This document shows positions 31,091-39,960 of a stretch of 64,000 bases of DNA, one piece after another. The notes below the pieces were generated by a model, which was not told where the DNA came from, did no database searches, and worked only from the letters and a program-made list of their open reading frames with translations. Within the stretch, counting starts at the first letter, position 1; each line of letters opens with the position of its first letter. Where the stretch lies: NCBI GenBank assembly GCA_013289585.1, contig JABCZR010000024.1, positions 23,693 to 87,692 of the forward strand, in the 5' to 3' direction. This DNA is from Acidobacteriota bacterium (GTDB lineage Bacteria; Acidobacteriota; Terriglobia; Acidiferrales; UBA7541). A program made the position numbers and the translations under genes.

Positions 31091-31285
31091 TCAGGCAAGA
31101 GGTTTGCGAATAGTGTCAAGCATCCCAAAAGCGGTAGGGTGGCGTTCGATTTCTGTAAACAGCCGTCTGATTTTGCAAACGAGTAGAAGCCTACGCTTAG
31201 GGTTTTCCGTCGCCTGGAGCGTCGAGAGGGCCTCCTCAAGCTCTCGCAGTAGTTCGGCTAATTCGTTTAATTTGCTCTCAGCCAT
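31091..31285 (-). CDS. Small helical protein, unknown function
   Basis: These 64 residues are mostly heptad-like helix (KLNELAELLRELEEALSTL), then RRLLLVCKIRRLFTEIE and a tail MLDTIRKPLA. It starts 23 bases after the stop of the zinc-ribbon-like gene at 31309, so the two probably share a transcript. No family is recognised. Confidence 0.5.
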   Translation of the reverse strand: MAESKLNELAELLRELEEALSTLQATENPKRRLLLVCKIRRLFTEIERHPTAFGMLDTIRKPLA

Positions 31286-31308
31286 ACAGAATAGGCAATG
31301 CTAATTCA

Positions 31309-31773
31309 TTAATTTTTGGACTTCTTTGAAAGCTCGCCATTGAAATGGCTTTCAACATCGTCACGACTAAGCGGGTTTCCTGCTCTGGTCAATACGACCG
31401 AATAAACGACCTCATGCCCTGCAAGCTGCGCAGTGATAAACGCCCCGTCCTCCGGCAGCTCTTGGTAGATGAATTTCACTCTTCTGCCGTCTTCAAGTGT
31501 CTTGATCCACTCTTCGTCTCGCGTGTTAGCAGCTTTTATCTTCAATGCCCTCAAAACCGCTGCGACCCATTCCGTCTTCGGCCTCGCGGCTCCCGGGTGC
31601 CTGACACAATCGTGGGCAGCAAACTCTTTGTCACGGCCGGCTTCGTACTTCTGCTTCATTTCATCCAGTGATTTGCCACCAAGCTCACCAACAGGCTCAA
31701 ACACCCAGTTACATTCGGAGCAGCCGAAGCCCTGAAAGTTTTTGTTCTGAATCCATACCAGCTTGCGTGGCAT
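31309..31773 (-). CDS. Zinc-ribbon-like hypothetical protein
   Basis: This 154-residue protein begins MPRKLVWIQNKNFQGFGCSECNWVF (shown in part). The CSEC pair at about 18-21 and a later HDCVRHP could form a metal site. The middle keeps a DEM(x)3Y(x)3RDKEFAAHDC arrangement; I know similar short proteins from acidobacterial genomes but no function. The C-terminal half is a mixed alpha-beta region without motifs. It is probably co-transcribed with the gene at 31091. Confidence 0.65.
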   Translation of the reverse strand: MPRKLVWIQNKNFQGFGCSECNWVFEPVGELGGKSLDEMKQKYEAGRDKEFAAHDCVRHPGAARPKTEWVAAVLRALKIKAANTRDEEWIKTLEDGRRVKFIYQELPEDGAFITAQLAGHEVVYSVVLTRAGNPLSRDDVESHFNGELSKKSKN

Positions 31774-32176
31774 GGCCGCAGTATACGCCCGAAAAATGTG
31801 TAAAACAGAACAGTGTCCAGAGGCTGAAACATTCTCAAAGAGCGGGCAAAGGTGTTCTAACCCTCAAGGAGTAGAGGCTTGATGTGTTCAAGATTGAACA
31901 CTGGATTTGAAGCCCTGCGGAACGACAGGGTTTCAGCCGTCACCTGTTCGGCGTAGGCTCGTGGCATGCTGGCATCGGAAGAAGGCAGCAATGAACTACA
32001 AACTAAACTGCTCCGCGTGACGGAAGACATATGCTGAAGATTTGTTAGAGATTGGCTTTGAGAGATTGCCGACAATAATAGCAGCCACAGAAATAACAGT
32101 CTTCCGGCGCCTTTGGGAATTAGCTTCTAAGCAAAATGCATGGGCCCTGTTTTGCACCCAAGTTGTGGCCAGGTGT
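31774..32176. other. Intergenic region with one hairpin
   Basis: The clearest structure is AGCCCTG CGGAACGA CAGGGTT near 31911-31933, a strong hairpin without a following T-run. It is also a candidate recombination or protein-binding palindrome. No gene is supported. Confidence 0.35.
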
Positions 32177-32893
32177 TCAGCTCGGTCGAGAAGCACGTAG
32201 ATCGGAGAACATCGAGTCTTGCAGGACCCCGGCCAGCGAAGAACTGTGAACTCGTAATCCCTTCCCATACTCGATGTACCCTTGCTTCTTAAACTTGTTC
32301 ATAAAGTAAGAGACCCGGCTTCGGGTTGAGCGAATCAATCCTCCGAGTGTCTCTTGACTGATTTTTGGGATGACCGTGGTTGGCTTGCGTATCTTGTCGT
32401 AGCGGGCGATTAGCAATAGTGCGCGAGCCAGCCGTTCCTCACAGGAGCACAAGTGTTGGTCGATTAGGTCCTCTTCGATCCGGATGTTCCGTCCAAGCAA
32501 ACAGGCGATGAAATGGTCTGAGAATTCATGGCCGTTGTGGAGAGCGAGCATCATCTCCTGTTTTTTGACGACCAGGATCCTACATCGAGTGAGCGCGGTA
32601 GCGGTCGCTGTGCGGAACGCTTGACCCGTCATGCATCCTGAACCGAGGTAGTCTCCACGATGTAGAATCGCGAGGACCGTCTCCTTACCCCGCTTTGACT
32701 TAACGGTGACTTTCACTTGCCCTTTCTCGATGAAGAACACTTCATTGCTGGCGTCGCCCTGTGAACAGATAGACTGCCCTTGACGAAATAAGACGATCAT
32801 GGTTTTCGCGCCCATTTTTGTGAGAAAGACTTCTGGTTGAAAAGACCTCTGGCGCTGACGAGTCATCGGGGGCTCAAAGACCCTACTTTCCAT
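32177..32893 (-). CDS. Crp/Fnr family transcriptional regulator
   Basis: These 238 residues comprise an N-terminal cyclic-nucleotide-binding-like beta-roll (ICSQGDASNEVFFIEKGQVKV, split here; YLGSGCM), a long dimerisation helix and a C-terminal winged helix with recognition segment ETLGGLIRSTRSRVSYFM. The Cys pattern of an FNR iron-sulfur sensor is absent at the N-terminus and the cAMP-binding Arg/Ser pair is not evident, so the ligand is unknown. It stands alone. In acidobacteria such regulators are numerous and of mixed function. Confidence 0.88.
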   Translation of the reverse strand: MESRVFEPPMTRQRQRSFQPEVFLTKMGAKTMIVLFRQGQSICSQGDASNEVFFIEKGQVKVTVKSKRGKETVLAILHRGDYLGSGCMTGQAFRTATATALTRCRILVVKKQEMMLALHNGHEFSDHFIACLLGRNIRIEEDLIDQHLCSCEERLARALLLIARYDKIRKPTTVIPKISQETLGGLIRSTRSRVSYFMNKFKKQGYIEYGKGLRVHSSSLAGVLQDSMFSDLRASRPS

Positions 32894-33160
32894 CTTGATG
32901 AAGTACGGTTTTCACGGACAAATGGATAGCACACTTGGTCTGGGATGTTATGTGCTCTTATGAACAGTATCCGATACTGGTAATTTGTGGGGAATCCGCT
33001 TCCCACAGTAGCCATTGCCGGAAGGTCGGACAACTCGCGATAAGTCGCGGAACCGAAAATATAGTATTACTTCGCTTCTCCGGTTACCGCGTTTTTGCCA
33101 GCACCTGACTAGGTGGTGGTTACAAATGCCCAAGCGGATTATGGGCATCGTCCGCCATCC
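32894..33160. other. Intergenic, one degenerate repeat copy
   Basis: It contains copy A (33075-33106) of a degenerate 30-base repeat, also found at 34986 and 35631. No other structure is noted. Confidence 0.35.
33075..33106 (+). repeat. Degenerate 30-base repeat, copy A
   Basis: CTTCTCCGGTTACCGCGTTT followed by TTGCCAGCACCT. It resembles the copies at 34986-35015 and 35631-35660, is in the same orientation, and lies about 55 bases beyond the 3' end of the STAS gene. Confidence 0.5.
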
Positions 33161-33502
33161 TCAGAAACTTGCAACGGCGGCAGTTTCGGTCGGACAGGTT
33201 TCGAATATTGGCAGCAGGCGGGCCATTTCCAACGCTTGCCTCAAGTTCGGGCCGAGATTACAAAGCTTGAGGACTCCGCCTTTGGCTTTTGTCTTTCGAT
33301 GCATTTCGATAAGAGCGCCGAGGCCCGCGCTGTCAACATAATTGACTTGCTCCAGATTAATGACAATCCGTGTGGCCCCGGATGTCAGCAGATTGTCGAC
33401 CATTGTAAGCACCCCGCTGCTCTCTTGCCCGAGCACAAGGCGCCCTTTGAGCGCCAGAAGGTAGATTCCATTCATCTCACGCTGCGTTATTTCCAAAGGC
33501 AT
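33161..33502 (-). CDS. STAS-domain anti-sigma factor antagonist
   Basis: This single STAS domain of 113 residues starts at MPLEITQREMNGIYLLALKG (33502). The phosphorylatable Ser lies in the conserved YVDSAGLGALIEMH (about residues 56-69). SpoIIAA/RsbV-type proteins bind an anti-sigma kinase when unphosphorylated and so free a sigma factor. No partner kinase, phosphatase or sigma factor is adjacent, so it is an orphan here. Confidence 0.9.
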   Translation of the reverse strand: MPLEITQREMNGIYLLALKGRLVLGQESSGVLTMVDNLLTSGATRIVINLEQVNYVDSAGLGALIEMHRKTKAKGGVLKLCNLGPNLRQALEMARLLPIFETCPTETAAVASF

Positions 33503-33834
33503 TGTTTGCCCCCCAAGGACCATTTACGCGCATTCGCGAATGTAACCATAATAGCCTCCGGATTCCCGATACCAAAGGCTGTGCTTTGATTCGTTTCTGA
33601 TTCGATGACGAGTATATGTCGAGTTTAGAGGTTCCAGTTCGTCCAAGGCGTTCAAGCCTGATTCGCAGTCGGACTCTAGTCTTTCCAATTGGAAATCGGA
33701 AGATGACGCACCCGGCCAACGATCGAGTAGTCCCAATCATCAAAAAAGAGTTTGCTGCTGAGCCGGCGCGTGCGTAACCATGAGCGACGGTCCCGAATGA
33801 CAATTTAGAGGCGCAACCGCCAGGAGGTGGAATC
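33503..33834. other. Intergenic region between divergent genes
   Basis: This separates the STAS gene from the NTF2-like gene and presumably holds both promoters. No sharp promoter match is seen. AGGAGGTGG at about 33823 is the ribosome binding site of the next gene. Confidence 0.35.
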
Positions 33835-34728
33835 ATGCAACTGGAAGATCGCAGCCGACTGCAAGTGTGGTCCCGTCTGGCCGCTCTGGTTGGAATTATG
33901 TGGCTGCTGTCTGATTTTGCACCGGCGCGGTCTCAAGCGCGGAATCACCCTGATGCCTCCGACCTAGGTGCGATAGCGCGGCAGGCAACGATCGAGATTT
34001 GTCGAAATCGAGATTCCACTGCCATTGATCGCTTCTTTTCCGAGCCGTTCGTGCAACACGATCCGAACATTGGGGACGGACTGCCCGGCCTGAGGGCCTT
34101 TGTTACCGAGCTAGCGAATTCTACGACGACGAACATTACGATTTATCGCACGGTTGTGGATGGCGACATCGTTATGCTTCATTCGAAATACGAAGGCTGG
34201 CCCGGCTTTTCGGGGCCGGTCATAGCTTTTGATCTATTTCGTTTCAAGGACGGCAAAATCGTCGAACATTGGGGCGGACAAACCCCCGAGACCGGTCCCA
34301 ATCCTTCCGGGCATACGCAGGTGGATGGTCCGACGGCCGTTGTTGGTCGCGAACGGACCGAAGCCAATCGCACTCTCGTTTCCAGCTTCAAGCAAGTCGT
34401 GACCGTTGAATTGCGTTTCGATCGTGTCGGTGAGTTCATCGACGGTGATCATTACACCCAACATGCCTCCAAAGTTGGTGATGGTGGCGCACGGATGCAA
34501 GCGCGGGTCTCGGGGGTGGTGAAGCCCGGCGCCGCGCAGGTGCTGATTCCTCGCCTCTACATCGCGGAAGGCAATTTCGTGCTTGCCCTTGTCGAAGCAC
34601 GCACCGAACCGCCCACGGCGAACTATGATCTTTTTCGAGTAGAGAACGGCAAGATTGTTGAGCATTGGGACGTGCTCTCTGTGATTCCGCCGCGCGATCA
34701 CTGGAAGAACGCCAACGGCCCCTTCTGA
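33835..34728 (+). CDS. Secreted protein with two SnoaL/NTF2-like domains
   Basis: This encodes 297 residues with a strong ribosome binding site (AGGAGGTGG) and a signal peptide (LAALVGIMWLLSDFAPARSQA). Two tandem SnoaL-like domains follow: residues about 45-155 ending FKDGKIVEHWGGQ, and about 175-290 ending VENGKIVEHWDVL. The repeated GKIVEHWD is the SnoaL-like hallmark. The fold suits a ligand-binding or enzyme role in the periplasm; no catalytic residues can be assigned. It parallels the broken two-domain lipoprotein at 1291-2260. Confidence 0.8.
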   Translation: MQLEDRSRLQVWSRLAALVGIMWLLSDFAPARSQARNHPDASDLGAIARQATIEICRNRDSTAIDRFFSEPFVQHDPNIGDGLPGLRAFVTELANSTTTNITIYRTVVDGDIVMLHSKYEGWPGFSGPVIAFDLFRFKDGKIVEHWGGQTPETGPNPSGHTQVDGPTAVVGRERTEANRTLVSSFKQVVTVELRFDRVGEFIDGDHYTQHASKVGDGGARMQARVSGVVKPGAAQVLIPRLYIAEGNFVLALVEARTEPPTANYDLFRVENGKIVEHWDVLSVIPPRDHWKNANGPF

Positions 34729-34730
34729 GA

Positions 34731-34826
34731 AGCAGTCACGTCCCCCATGCTCTCCAACCCCAGGTGGTGATTGACGTGATCCGAACGGCAGCAAAGGCAG
34801 TTCAAAAAGTCGTCGCAGCAGCATAA
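34731..34826 (+). pseudogene. Remnant of an alpha/beta-hydrolase C-terminus
   Basis: The frame SSHVPHALQPQVVIDVIRTA (then AKAVQKVVAAA and a stop at 34824-34826) resembles the end of an alpha/beta-hydrolase, where SH carries the catalytic His and the last helix is D-VI--AAK. No upstream part is present because the preceding sequence is the stop of the SnoaL-like gene. It is likely the tail left by a deletion. The call rests on a short match. Confidence 0.3.
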
Positions 34827-34985
34827 AGCGATTCGGGGATTATCTTTTGGCTGCGGCGGTTCAGCAGTTTAGGTAACTGTTCAGCGAGAGTCCATTCAGG
34901 TTGGTCAGTCGTTCTTCCTGGATGACGGGCTAACCGGAATGTATGGCCCGCCGATTTGCCGGACAAGTCCAGTTCTAGGACTCCA

Positions 34986-35015
34986 CATCCCCGATAACCG
35001 CGTTTATCAGGACCT
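34986..35015 (+). repeat. Degenerate 30-base repeat, copy B
   Basis: CATCCCCGATAACCGCGTTT then ATCAGGACCT. It resembles copies A and C and lies about 40 bases beyond the 3' end of the minus-strand gene at 35054. Confidence 0.5.
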
Positions 35016-35053
35016 ATCCTAGATAACCCGGTGAAAAATGGTCTAGCTTTGCG

Positions 35054-35542
35054 TCAGTCGCTATCTGGTTCACTACGCGTGCGCAGCCACCACGTCAAAA
35101 TCGCAAGTATGGCTAGCGGGCCAATGATTCCGGTGGGAAGGAAAGCAATCGTCTGATGCCGTTCCACACGGACAAAGATACCACCGAGGACGACTACACC
35201 CGCTAAGGCTGCACAGTAGTGTGGAAGTCGCGTTGCAGAAACGATCCAAGAATTTCCCGCAAGCTTGGTTGCAAGAATTAGAGTGGGGAGACCAACAAAG
35301 ATAAAAATGAAGGCCCACCTGGTTATAGGCGGCCAACCATAGCACACGTGGCACGCGAGGCAGGCCAGCGAAACGATCAACACGAGTTGGCAAACCCCAA
35401 TGAACAGGCCAAGCACGATGCCTGTGAAAGGTATGCTGTCTCGCCCCCAATATTTAGACATTCGCCACTCCAGAACAACGGCGTGACCCTTCGCAAAGTC
35501 ATGTAGGACCTGTCTAGATTTAGGGTCCCACGTGCAGGTCAC
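35054..35542 (-). CDS. Membrane protein, unknown function
   Basis: This 162-residue frame has four hydrophobic segments (GIVLGLFIGVCQLVLIVSLA, WAFIFIFVGLPTLILATKLA, CAALAGVVVLGGIFV, GPLAILAILTWWL) and a cytoplasmic N-terminus. The real start may be the internal Met of MSKYWGRDSIPF. No family motif is seen. It sits downstream of the channel gene on the same strand with a gap of about 105 bases. Confidence 0.55.
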   Translation of the reverse strand: MTCTWDPKSRQVLHDFAKGHAVVLEWRMSKYWGRDSIPFTGIVLGLFIGVCQLVLIVSLACLACHVCYGWPPITRWAFIFIFVGLPTLILATKLAGNSWIVSATRLPHYCAALAGVVVLGGIFVRVERHQTIAFLPTGIIGPLAILAILTWWLRTRSEPDSD

Positions 35543-35630
35543 TCTTGGCGAGGTCGAAAACTGCCGTTTGTGGGTTTGGGTAACTCCTGAGTGGTCGCCT
35601 AAACGGACATTGAGGATGGAGCCGATTTCA

Positions 35631-35660
35631 CTTCTCCGGTAACGGCGTTAATCAGGACTT
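35631..35660 (+). repeat. Degenerate 30-base repeat, copy C
   Basis: CTTCTCCGGTAACGGCGTTA then ATCAGGACTT. It overlaps the stop codon of the channel-like gene (35648), so this copy shapes the protein's last codons. Confidence 0.5.
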
Positions 35661-36397
35661 TGGTTTGATGGTCGTGAGCGTGACCGCTCTTGCTTCGAGT
35701 GTTCTTCGGCGCTTATGTGCATCGAAACCAATCGCGCCACTAGCACGGCCAAATATAATTGCCCTGTTACGGCTTCTGCTGAACAAAGAGTGTGCGCAAC
35801 CGGGTCGACGGCGGTAATCCCCGAGTAGCCTATTGTTGTCAACATACCAAAACTGTAGTTGACCCAATGGATCGAGAGCGAAATATCCGTTCCCGCAGCG
35901 TTGAACGAGTTGGGGTCGGCCAACGCAGCTATGTGGTATGCATGCGCCCATCCGTATGCAAGGCAGAGGTAGGCCGCAATTGCGCCTTGGATGCGCATCG
36001 CCGTGACTGGCCCAGCGCGGAACACCTGCCAAAGCAACACAATCATAATCATGCTAATGAGTGCTAGGCCCGTCGAGGCACTCCATAGTCCTAATGTATG
36101 CGTTGGCCACCACCATGTTGCCCAGCGGAAGGCGATCGCCACGATTGCCACTAGCGACGTCGGCAGAAATAGCTTTCGATTCCCCCAAGCGATCGCTGTT
36201 GCCATGACTGCTACAAGAGTCGCCGCCACGCGATCGTAAAGTGGCAAGTTATTCTTCTCGAAGCCTAGTGCGGGCAACACGAACGCCGTTAGGATGAGCA
36301 GCAGCAGGAACAAGGTGAGGTTGGTCTGTGACTGCCAACTGCGCGTCAGGAGATCGCGGGTCTTCAGAGGCATGAGTGGGTCCATCGAATCCTCCAT
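35648..36397 (-). CDS. Potassium-channel-like membrane protein
   Basis: This 249-residue protein has about six hydrophobic segments ending in a pore module: HWVNYSFGMLTTIGYSGI (about residues 178-195), then an inner helix AVTGQLYLAVLVARLV. The filter reads TTIGYSGI where two-TM potassium channels usually have TVGYGD, so selectivity is uncertain. The extra N-terminal helices do not form a voltage sensor with regular Arg spacing. The C-terminus is short and basic, without an RCK domain, so no ligand gating is visible. Confidence 0.78.
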   Translation of the reverse strand: MEDSMDPLMPLKTRDLLTRSWQSQTNLTLFLLLLILTAFVLPALGFEKNNLPLYDRVAATLVAVMATAIAWGNRKLFLPTSLVAIVAIAFRWATWWWPTHTLGLWSASTGLALISMIMIVLLWQVFRAGPVTAMRIQGAIAAYLCLAYGWAHAYHIAALADPNSFNAAGTDISLSIHWVNYSFGMLTTIGYSGITAVDPVAHTLCSAEAVTGQLYLAVLVARLVSMHISAEEHSKQERSRSRPSNQSPD

Positions 36398-36608
36398 GGA
36401 TACCCTACCCTTAATCGGGGCGCGAGAGACATTGCAGGGCTTCTGATGGTATCAATGCATCGTAGTATCCAGAACGACTACCGATGTTCCAGAGTTTAAC
36501 GGTGTTCAGTCGCTGGCTTTCACGAGCGCCTGATAAGGAATTCACATGTTCGGTTTGCGCGTTAATCGTCCAAGTGGATTATTTCCTGCTGCACCGTTCT
36601 AGACATTC

Positions 36609-37511
36609 TTAGCGGGCGACAATTGGAATGCGTTCTGGGATGGAAGATTCTTCCGATCCCGGGGCCAGTCCGTCCTGATTATCGTTTGCAACCCCGCTCC
36701 ATGGTTTATTGGCGCGGAAATCTAGAAAGGGCCCGCGGGGGAGGGCGGCGACGAGTTTTTGTGTGTACGGGTGCTGGGGGGCGCCGAAGATTTGGGAGGG
36801 GGGGCCGCATTCGATGATTTCGCCGGAGTTCAGGATGGCGATGCGATGGCAGAGCGCGGCGACAGAAAGCAGGTCGTGAGATATATAAAGGATGCCCATG
36901 CCTAGTTCACGGTTGAGGCGGGCGAATAGGCTGAGGATTTCGGACTGGGTGATGGTATCGAGGGCGCTTGTGGATTCGTCGGCGATGAGGAGCGAAGGAC
37001 GGTGAAGGATGGCCATGGCGATGATGACGCGTTGCGCTTGTCCAACGCTGAGCTGCGAGGGGCGGCGGCGGAGAAAGTCGGGGTCCCCGGGGAGGCTCAC
37101 GCTCGAGAGCGCCTTGCTAATCACTGCAGCGCAGTCTGCTTGTGTGCCGGTGGCATGGGCACGCCAAGCTTCGCTCAGTTGCGAGCCAATGCGAAGAGCG
37201 GGATTAAGAGAAGACAATGGGCTTTGCAGGACGATGCTGATTTCACGGCCGCGAAGAGAGCGCATCTGAGATTCGGATTTTGTGGAGAGGTCTTCGCCTT
37301 TGAAAAGAAGATTGCCGCAGGCAGTGCCTCCCTTCAAGTGAAGGAGTCGAAGTATCGCGAGAGAGATGGTGCTTTTGCCGGAGCCGCTTTGACCGACGAG
37401 GCCGAGGATTTCGCCGGGCTGGATGGAGAGGGAGACGTCGCGCAGGACTCCGGGATTATTGTGATAGTCGACGGAGAGCTGGAGCGAGAGAAGGGGTGGC
37501 GTCTCGGTCAC
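36609..37511 (-). CDS. Peptide-type ABC transporter ATP-binding protein
   Basis: This 300-residue ATPase of the oligopeptide/nickel group has Walker A GLVGQSGSGKSTISL (about 36-50), Walker B LLIADESTSALD, H-loop ISHDLL, and the C-terminal peptide-transporter tail HPYTQKLVAALPR. The signature loop reads LSVGQ instead of LSGGQ. Its start overlaps the stop of the binding-protein gene by 4 bases. It is the only ATPase in the operon, whereas Dpp/Opp systems commonly encode two, so it may homodimerise. Confidence 0.92.
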   Translation of the reverse strand: MTETPPLLSLQLSVDYHNNPGVLRDVSLSIQPGEILGLVGQSGSGKSTISLAILRLLHLKGGTACGNLLFKGEDLSTKSESQMRSLRGREISIVLQSPLSSLNPALRIGSQLSEAWRAHATGTQADCAAVISKALSSVSLPGDPDFLRRRPSQLSVGQAQRVIIAMAILHRPSLLIADESTSALDTITQSEILSLFARLNRELGMGILYISHDLLSVAALCHRIAILNSGEIIECGPPSQIFGAPQHPYTQKLVAALPRGPFLDFRANKPWSGVANDNQDGLAPGSEESSIPERIPIVAR

Positions 37512-39157
37512 TTCTGCGCCCCCATAGATGGATCGGGGCCGAGGCGGAGAACGTCGGCGTTCCAGAAAGCATGGGGATCGAGGACGGAAGGCGCGGAGCC
37601 GATGACGGCGGGTGATATGGCGGACATGGCGTCGCGGTTGATGAGATAGATGAAGGGCTGCTGTTCGAAGACGATTTGCTGCACGCGGTCCCAGTCGGTT
37701 TTGCGCTTTTTGTCCGAGGTGGAGGAAGCTTGGGACTGCATCAGGCGGTCAATTTCGGCTTCCCACGGAGTGGCAGGCTGGCTTTGTTTGGGATTCCATT
37801 GATGGTTTTCCGCGGAGCTGAGCCAGACGTTCATCTGGCTACTGGGATCGAGATCGGTGTTGGTGAATCCGAGCAGGCAAGCCTCGTAGTCAAAAGTGCG
37901 GGTGATGCGCTCGATCAAGGAAGGAAAATCGAGCGTGACCATGTTCACCTTGATGCCGATTTGAGAAAGGTCCTGCTGAATCATGGTGACCATTTGCTCG
38001 CGGGGCTTATTGCCAGTGCTAGTAATGAGCGTGAACTCGACGTGATTGCCGGAGGAGTCGCGAAGGATACCGCCGTCGAAGCGGAAGCCTGCCTGGGCAA
38101 GCAGGCGGAGGGCTGCAGCGGAATCGTACTTCGGAACGGGAAGCGCGGAGTTGAACCAGAAACGATTTGCTGGCGAGATGGGGCCGTAAGCCGGCTGGGC
38201 ATGGCCGGCGTAGACGATGCGGGCGAGATCGTCACGATTGATGGCCAGAGAAATGGCCTTGCGGAATTCGGTGGAGCGGAACCAAACTTTTTTGTAGTCG
38301 GGGAAAGCGGCGGTGGGAACCTGATTGAACCACACGAATTCGGAATCGAGACTGGGGCCGGCGTCGTGCGCGGCGGCGGGGGACTCCTTCTGGAGGCGGT
38401 CGAAGAGATCGGCGTCGAGAGAATTGATGATATGGATTTCGCCGCGGCGGAAGCGAAGGATTTCGATGTCGTGATTGCGCTGAATGTCGAGGCGAATGGA
38501 ATCGAGGTAGGGCAGGGGCTTGCCTTCTTTATCTTTCTTCCAGTAGTTCGAATTGCGGCGCAGCAGGACGTGGGAGCCGGGGCTGTAATCAGCGACGTAG
38601 AAAGGACCGAGGACGGCCATTTCTTTTTTGGGAGAGTGGGCGGAGAGAATGGCAACCTGGTCGAAGAGGCGTTCGAGTCCCGCGACTGGCGCGGGGAACG
38701 TGACGGTGATCGTGTCAGCAGAAGGAGTCTGGACGCTGACTTGGCCATCACCGGAGCGGAAGGAGTCTCCAGTGGGCGAATGAAGCTGCGGATCCATGAG
38801 AGCTTTCACGGTGTAGGCAACGTCTTCGGAGGTGAAAGGCGTGCCATCGGAGAAATGTAAGCCGGTGCGGAGATGAAATATGATGGTGCGGCCGTCTGGA
38901 GTGGTCTTCCACGAAGTGGCGAGAGCGGGCTCGAGCGCTTGGGTCTGGCGATTGAGGCGAATCAAGACACCGCCAGTAAGGTAGCGCACGATTTCGGATT
39001 GGCCGTCTTCGACGAGAAGAGGATTAAACGTTTTCGGTTCGCCATGGAGACAGAAATGGAGCTCGCCACCCGACTGGCTGGCAGATTCGGAGCTGACGAA
39101 AGACGGCCAGCACAAAACCAGGGTAAGAACGAAAGCAACGCAAAGACGACGTATCAC
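37508..39157 (-). CDS. Peptide-type ABC transporter substrate-binding protein
   Basis: This SBP family 5 protein has about 549 residues. The GTG at 39157 overlaps the permease stop (GTGA) and has GGAGGT eight bases upstream, giving a clean signal peptide (IRRLCVAFVLTLVLCWPSFV). Family landmarks include HGEPKTFNPLL, the segment HFSDGTPFTSEDVAYTVKAL, and VWFRSTEFRKAISLAINRDD. No lipobox Cys is seen at the signal end, so the protein may be soluble in the periplasm. The ligand is probably a peptide but cannot be fixed. Confidence 0.92.
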   Translation of the reverse strand: MIRRLCVAFVLTLVLCWPSFVSSESASQSGGELHFCLHGEPKTFNPLLVEDGQSEIVRYLTGGVLIRLNRQTQALEPALATSWKTTPDGRTIIFHLRTGLHFSDGTPFTSEDVAYTVKALMDPQLHSPTGDSFRSGDGQVSVQTPSADTITVTFPAPVAGLERLFDQVAILSAHSPKKEMAVLGPFYVADYSPGSHVLLRRNSNYWKKDKEGKPLPYLDSIRLDIQRNHDIEILRFRRGEIHIINSLDADLFDRLQKESPAAAHDAGPSLDSEFVWFNQVPTAAFPDYKKVWFRSTEFRKAISLAINRDDLARIVYAGHAQPAYGPISPANRFWFNSALPVPKYDSAAALRLLAQAGFRFDGGILRDSSGNHVEFTLITSTGNKPREQMVTMIQQDLSQIGIKVNMVTLDFPSLIERITRTFDYEACLLGFTNTDLDPSSQMNVWLSSAENHQWNPKQSQPATPWEAEIDRLMQSQASSTSDKKRKTDWDRVQQIVFEQQPFIYLINRDAMSAISPAVIGSAPSVLDPHAFWNADVLRLGPDPSMGAQK

Positions 39158-39960
39158 TGGGTGACCTCCTGCGACGGAAGAACGAGTTGAAAGCATATGA
39201 CCACGATTACGAGAAGAATGAGCGGCACAAGCCGCCACGGATTTGCCCCGAGCGCGGAAAAATCCTCAAAGCCTCGCAGCAAGTTTCCCCATGACGCCAT
39301 GGGTTCCATCACTCCAAGTCCCAAAATACTGAGGTTCGCCTCGGTCAAAATGAACAACGGGATAGAAATCCAGAATTGCGCGTAGAAAAGTGAACGTAGG
39401 TTTGGCGCGACGTGGCAGAGCACGAGCCGCGCGGGTTTGCACCCCGAGGAGCGAGCCAGGAGCAAGAAATCAGAATCTCTGATGCCGCGCGCCGCAGTGC
39501 AAACGACGCGGACCGACGCCTGCCAGCCCAGCAGGCCCATCATCAAGAAGGCGATGACGACGGACACCATTGGCGGAACATCAAGGGGCAACATGGCGCG
39601 AACGGTGAGAAGTAGAAAGAGCCAGGGCAAGGCGAGAGAGAGGTCGGTCACAGCAAGAACAATCCGTTCGAACCGGCCGCCAAGAAATCCCGCAGCGCTA
39701 CCCAGTAATGCGGCAATCATAGTGGAAAGAAGGGCGGCAGCCGGTGCAAGCAGCAAGGAAACGCGTGTGCCGTAAAGCAGGCGGGATAAGGAGTCGCGGC
39801 CCAACGCATCCGTGCCGAGTGGATGCGCGGTCGAAGGACTGGCGTTCGGGACATCTCGAAACTGATGGAAATGGGGAGCAGGCACAAGGATGGTGCCGAG
39901 CACCATTAGCAGAAAGATCGCACACAGAATGACAGCTGCCGTCTTCTGTAAGGGGCTCAC
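39154..39960 (-). CDS. Peptide-type ABC transporter permease (DppC-like)
   Basis: This 268-residue permease has an N-terminal TM helix followed by an extracytoplasmic segment (HPLGTDALGRDSLSRLLYGTR), the hallmark of the DppC/OppC group, then five more helices. The cytoplasmic EAA-like loop is ARSSGCKPARLVLCHVAPN. It overlaps both neighbours by 4 bases, indicating tight coupling. Confidence 0.9.
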   Translation of the reverse strand: MSPLQKTAAVILCAIFLLMVLGTILVPAPHFHQFRDVPNASPSTAHPLGTDALGRDSLSRLLYGTRVSLLLAPAAALLSTMIAALLGSAAGFLGGRFERIVLAVTDLSLALPWLFLLLTVRAMLPLDVPPMVSVVIAFLMMGLLGWQASVRVVCTAARGIRDSDFLLLARSSGCKPARLVLCHVAPNLRSLFYAQFWISIPLFILTEANLSILGLGVMEPMASWGNLLRGFEDFSALGANPWRLVPLILLVIVVICFQLVLPSQEVTQ

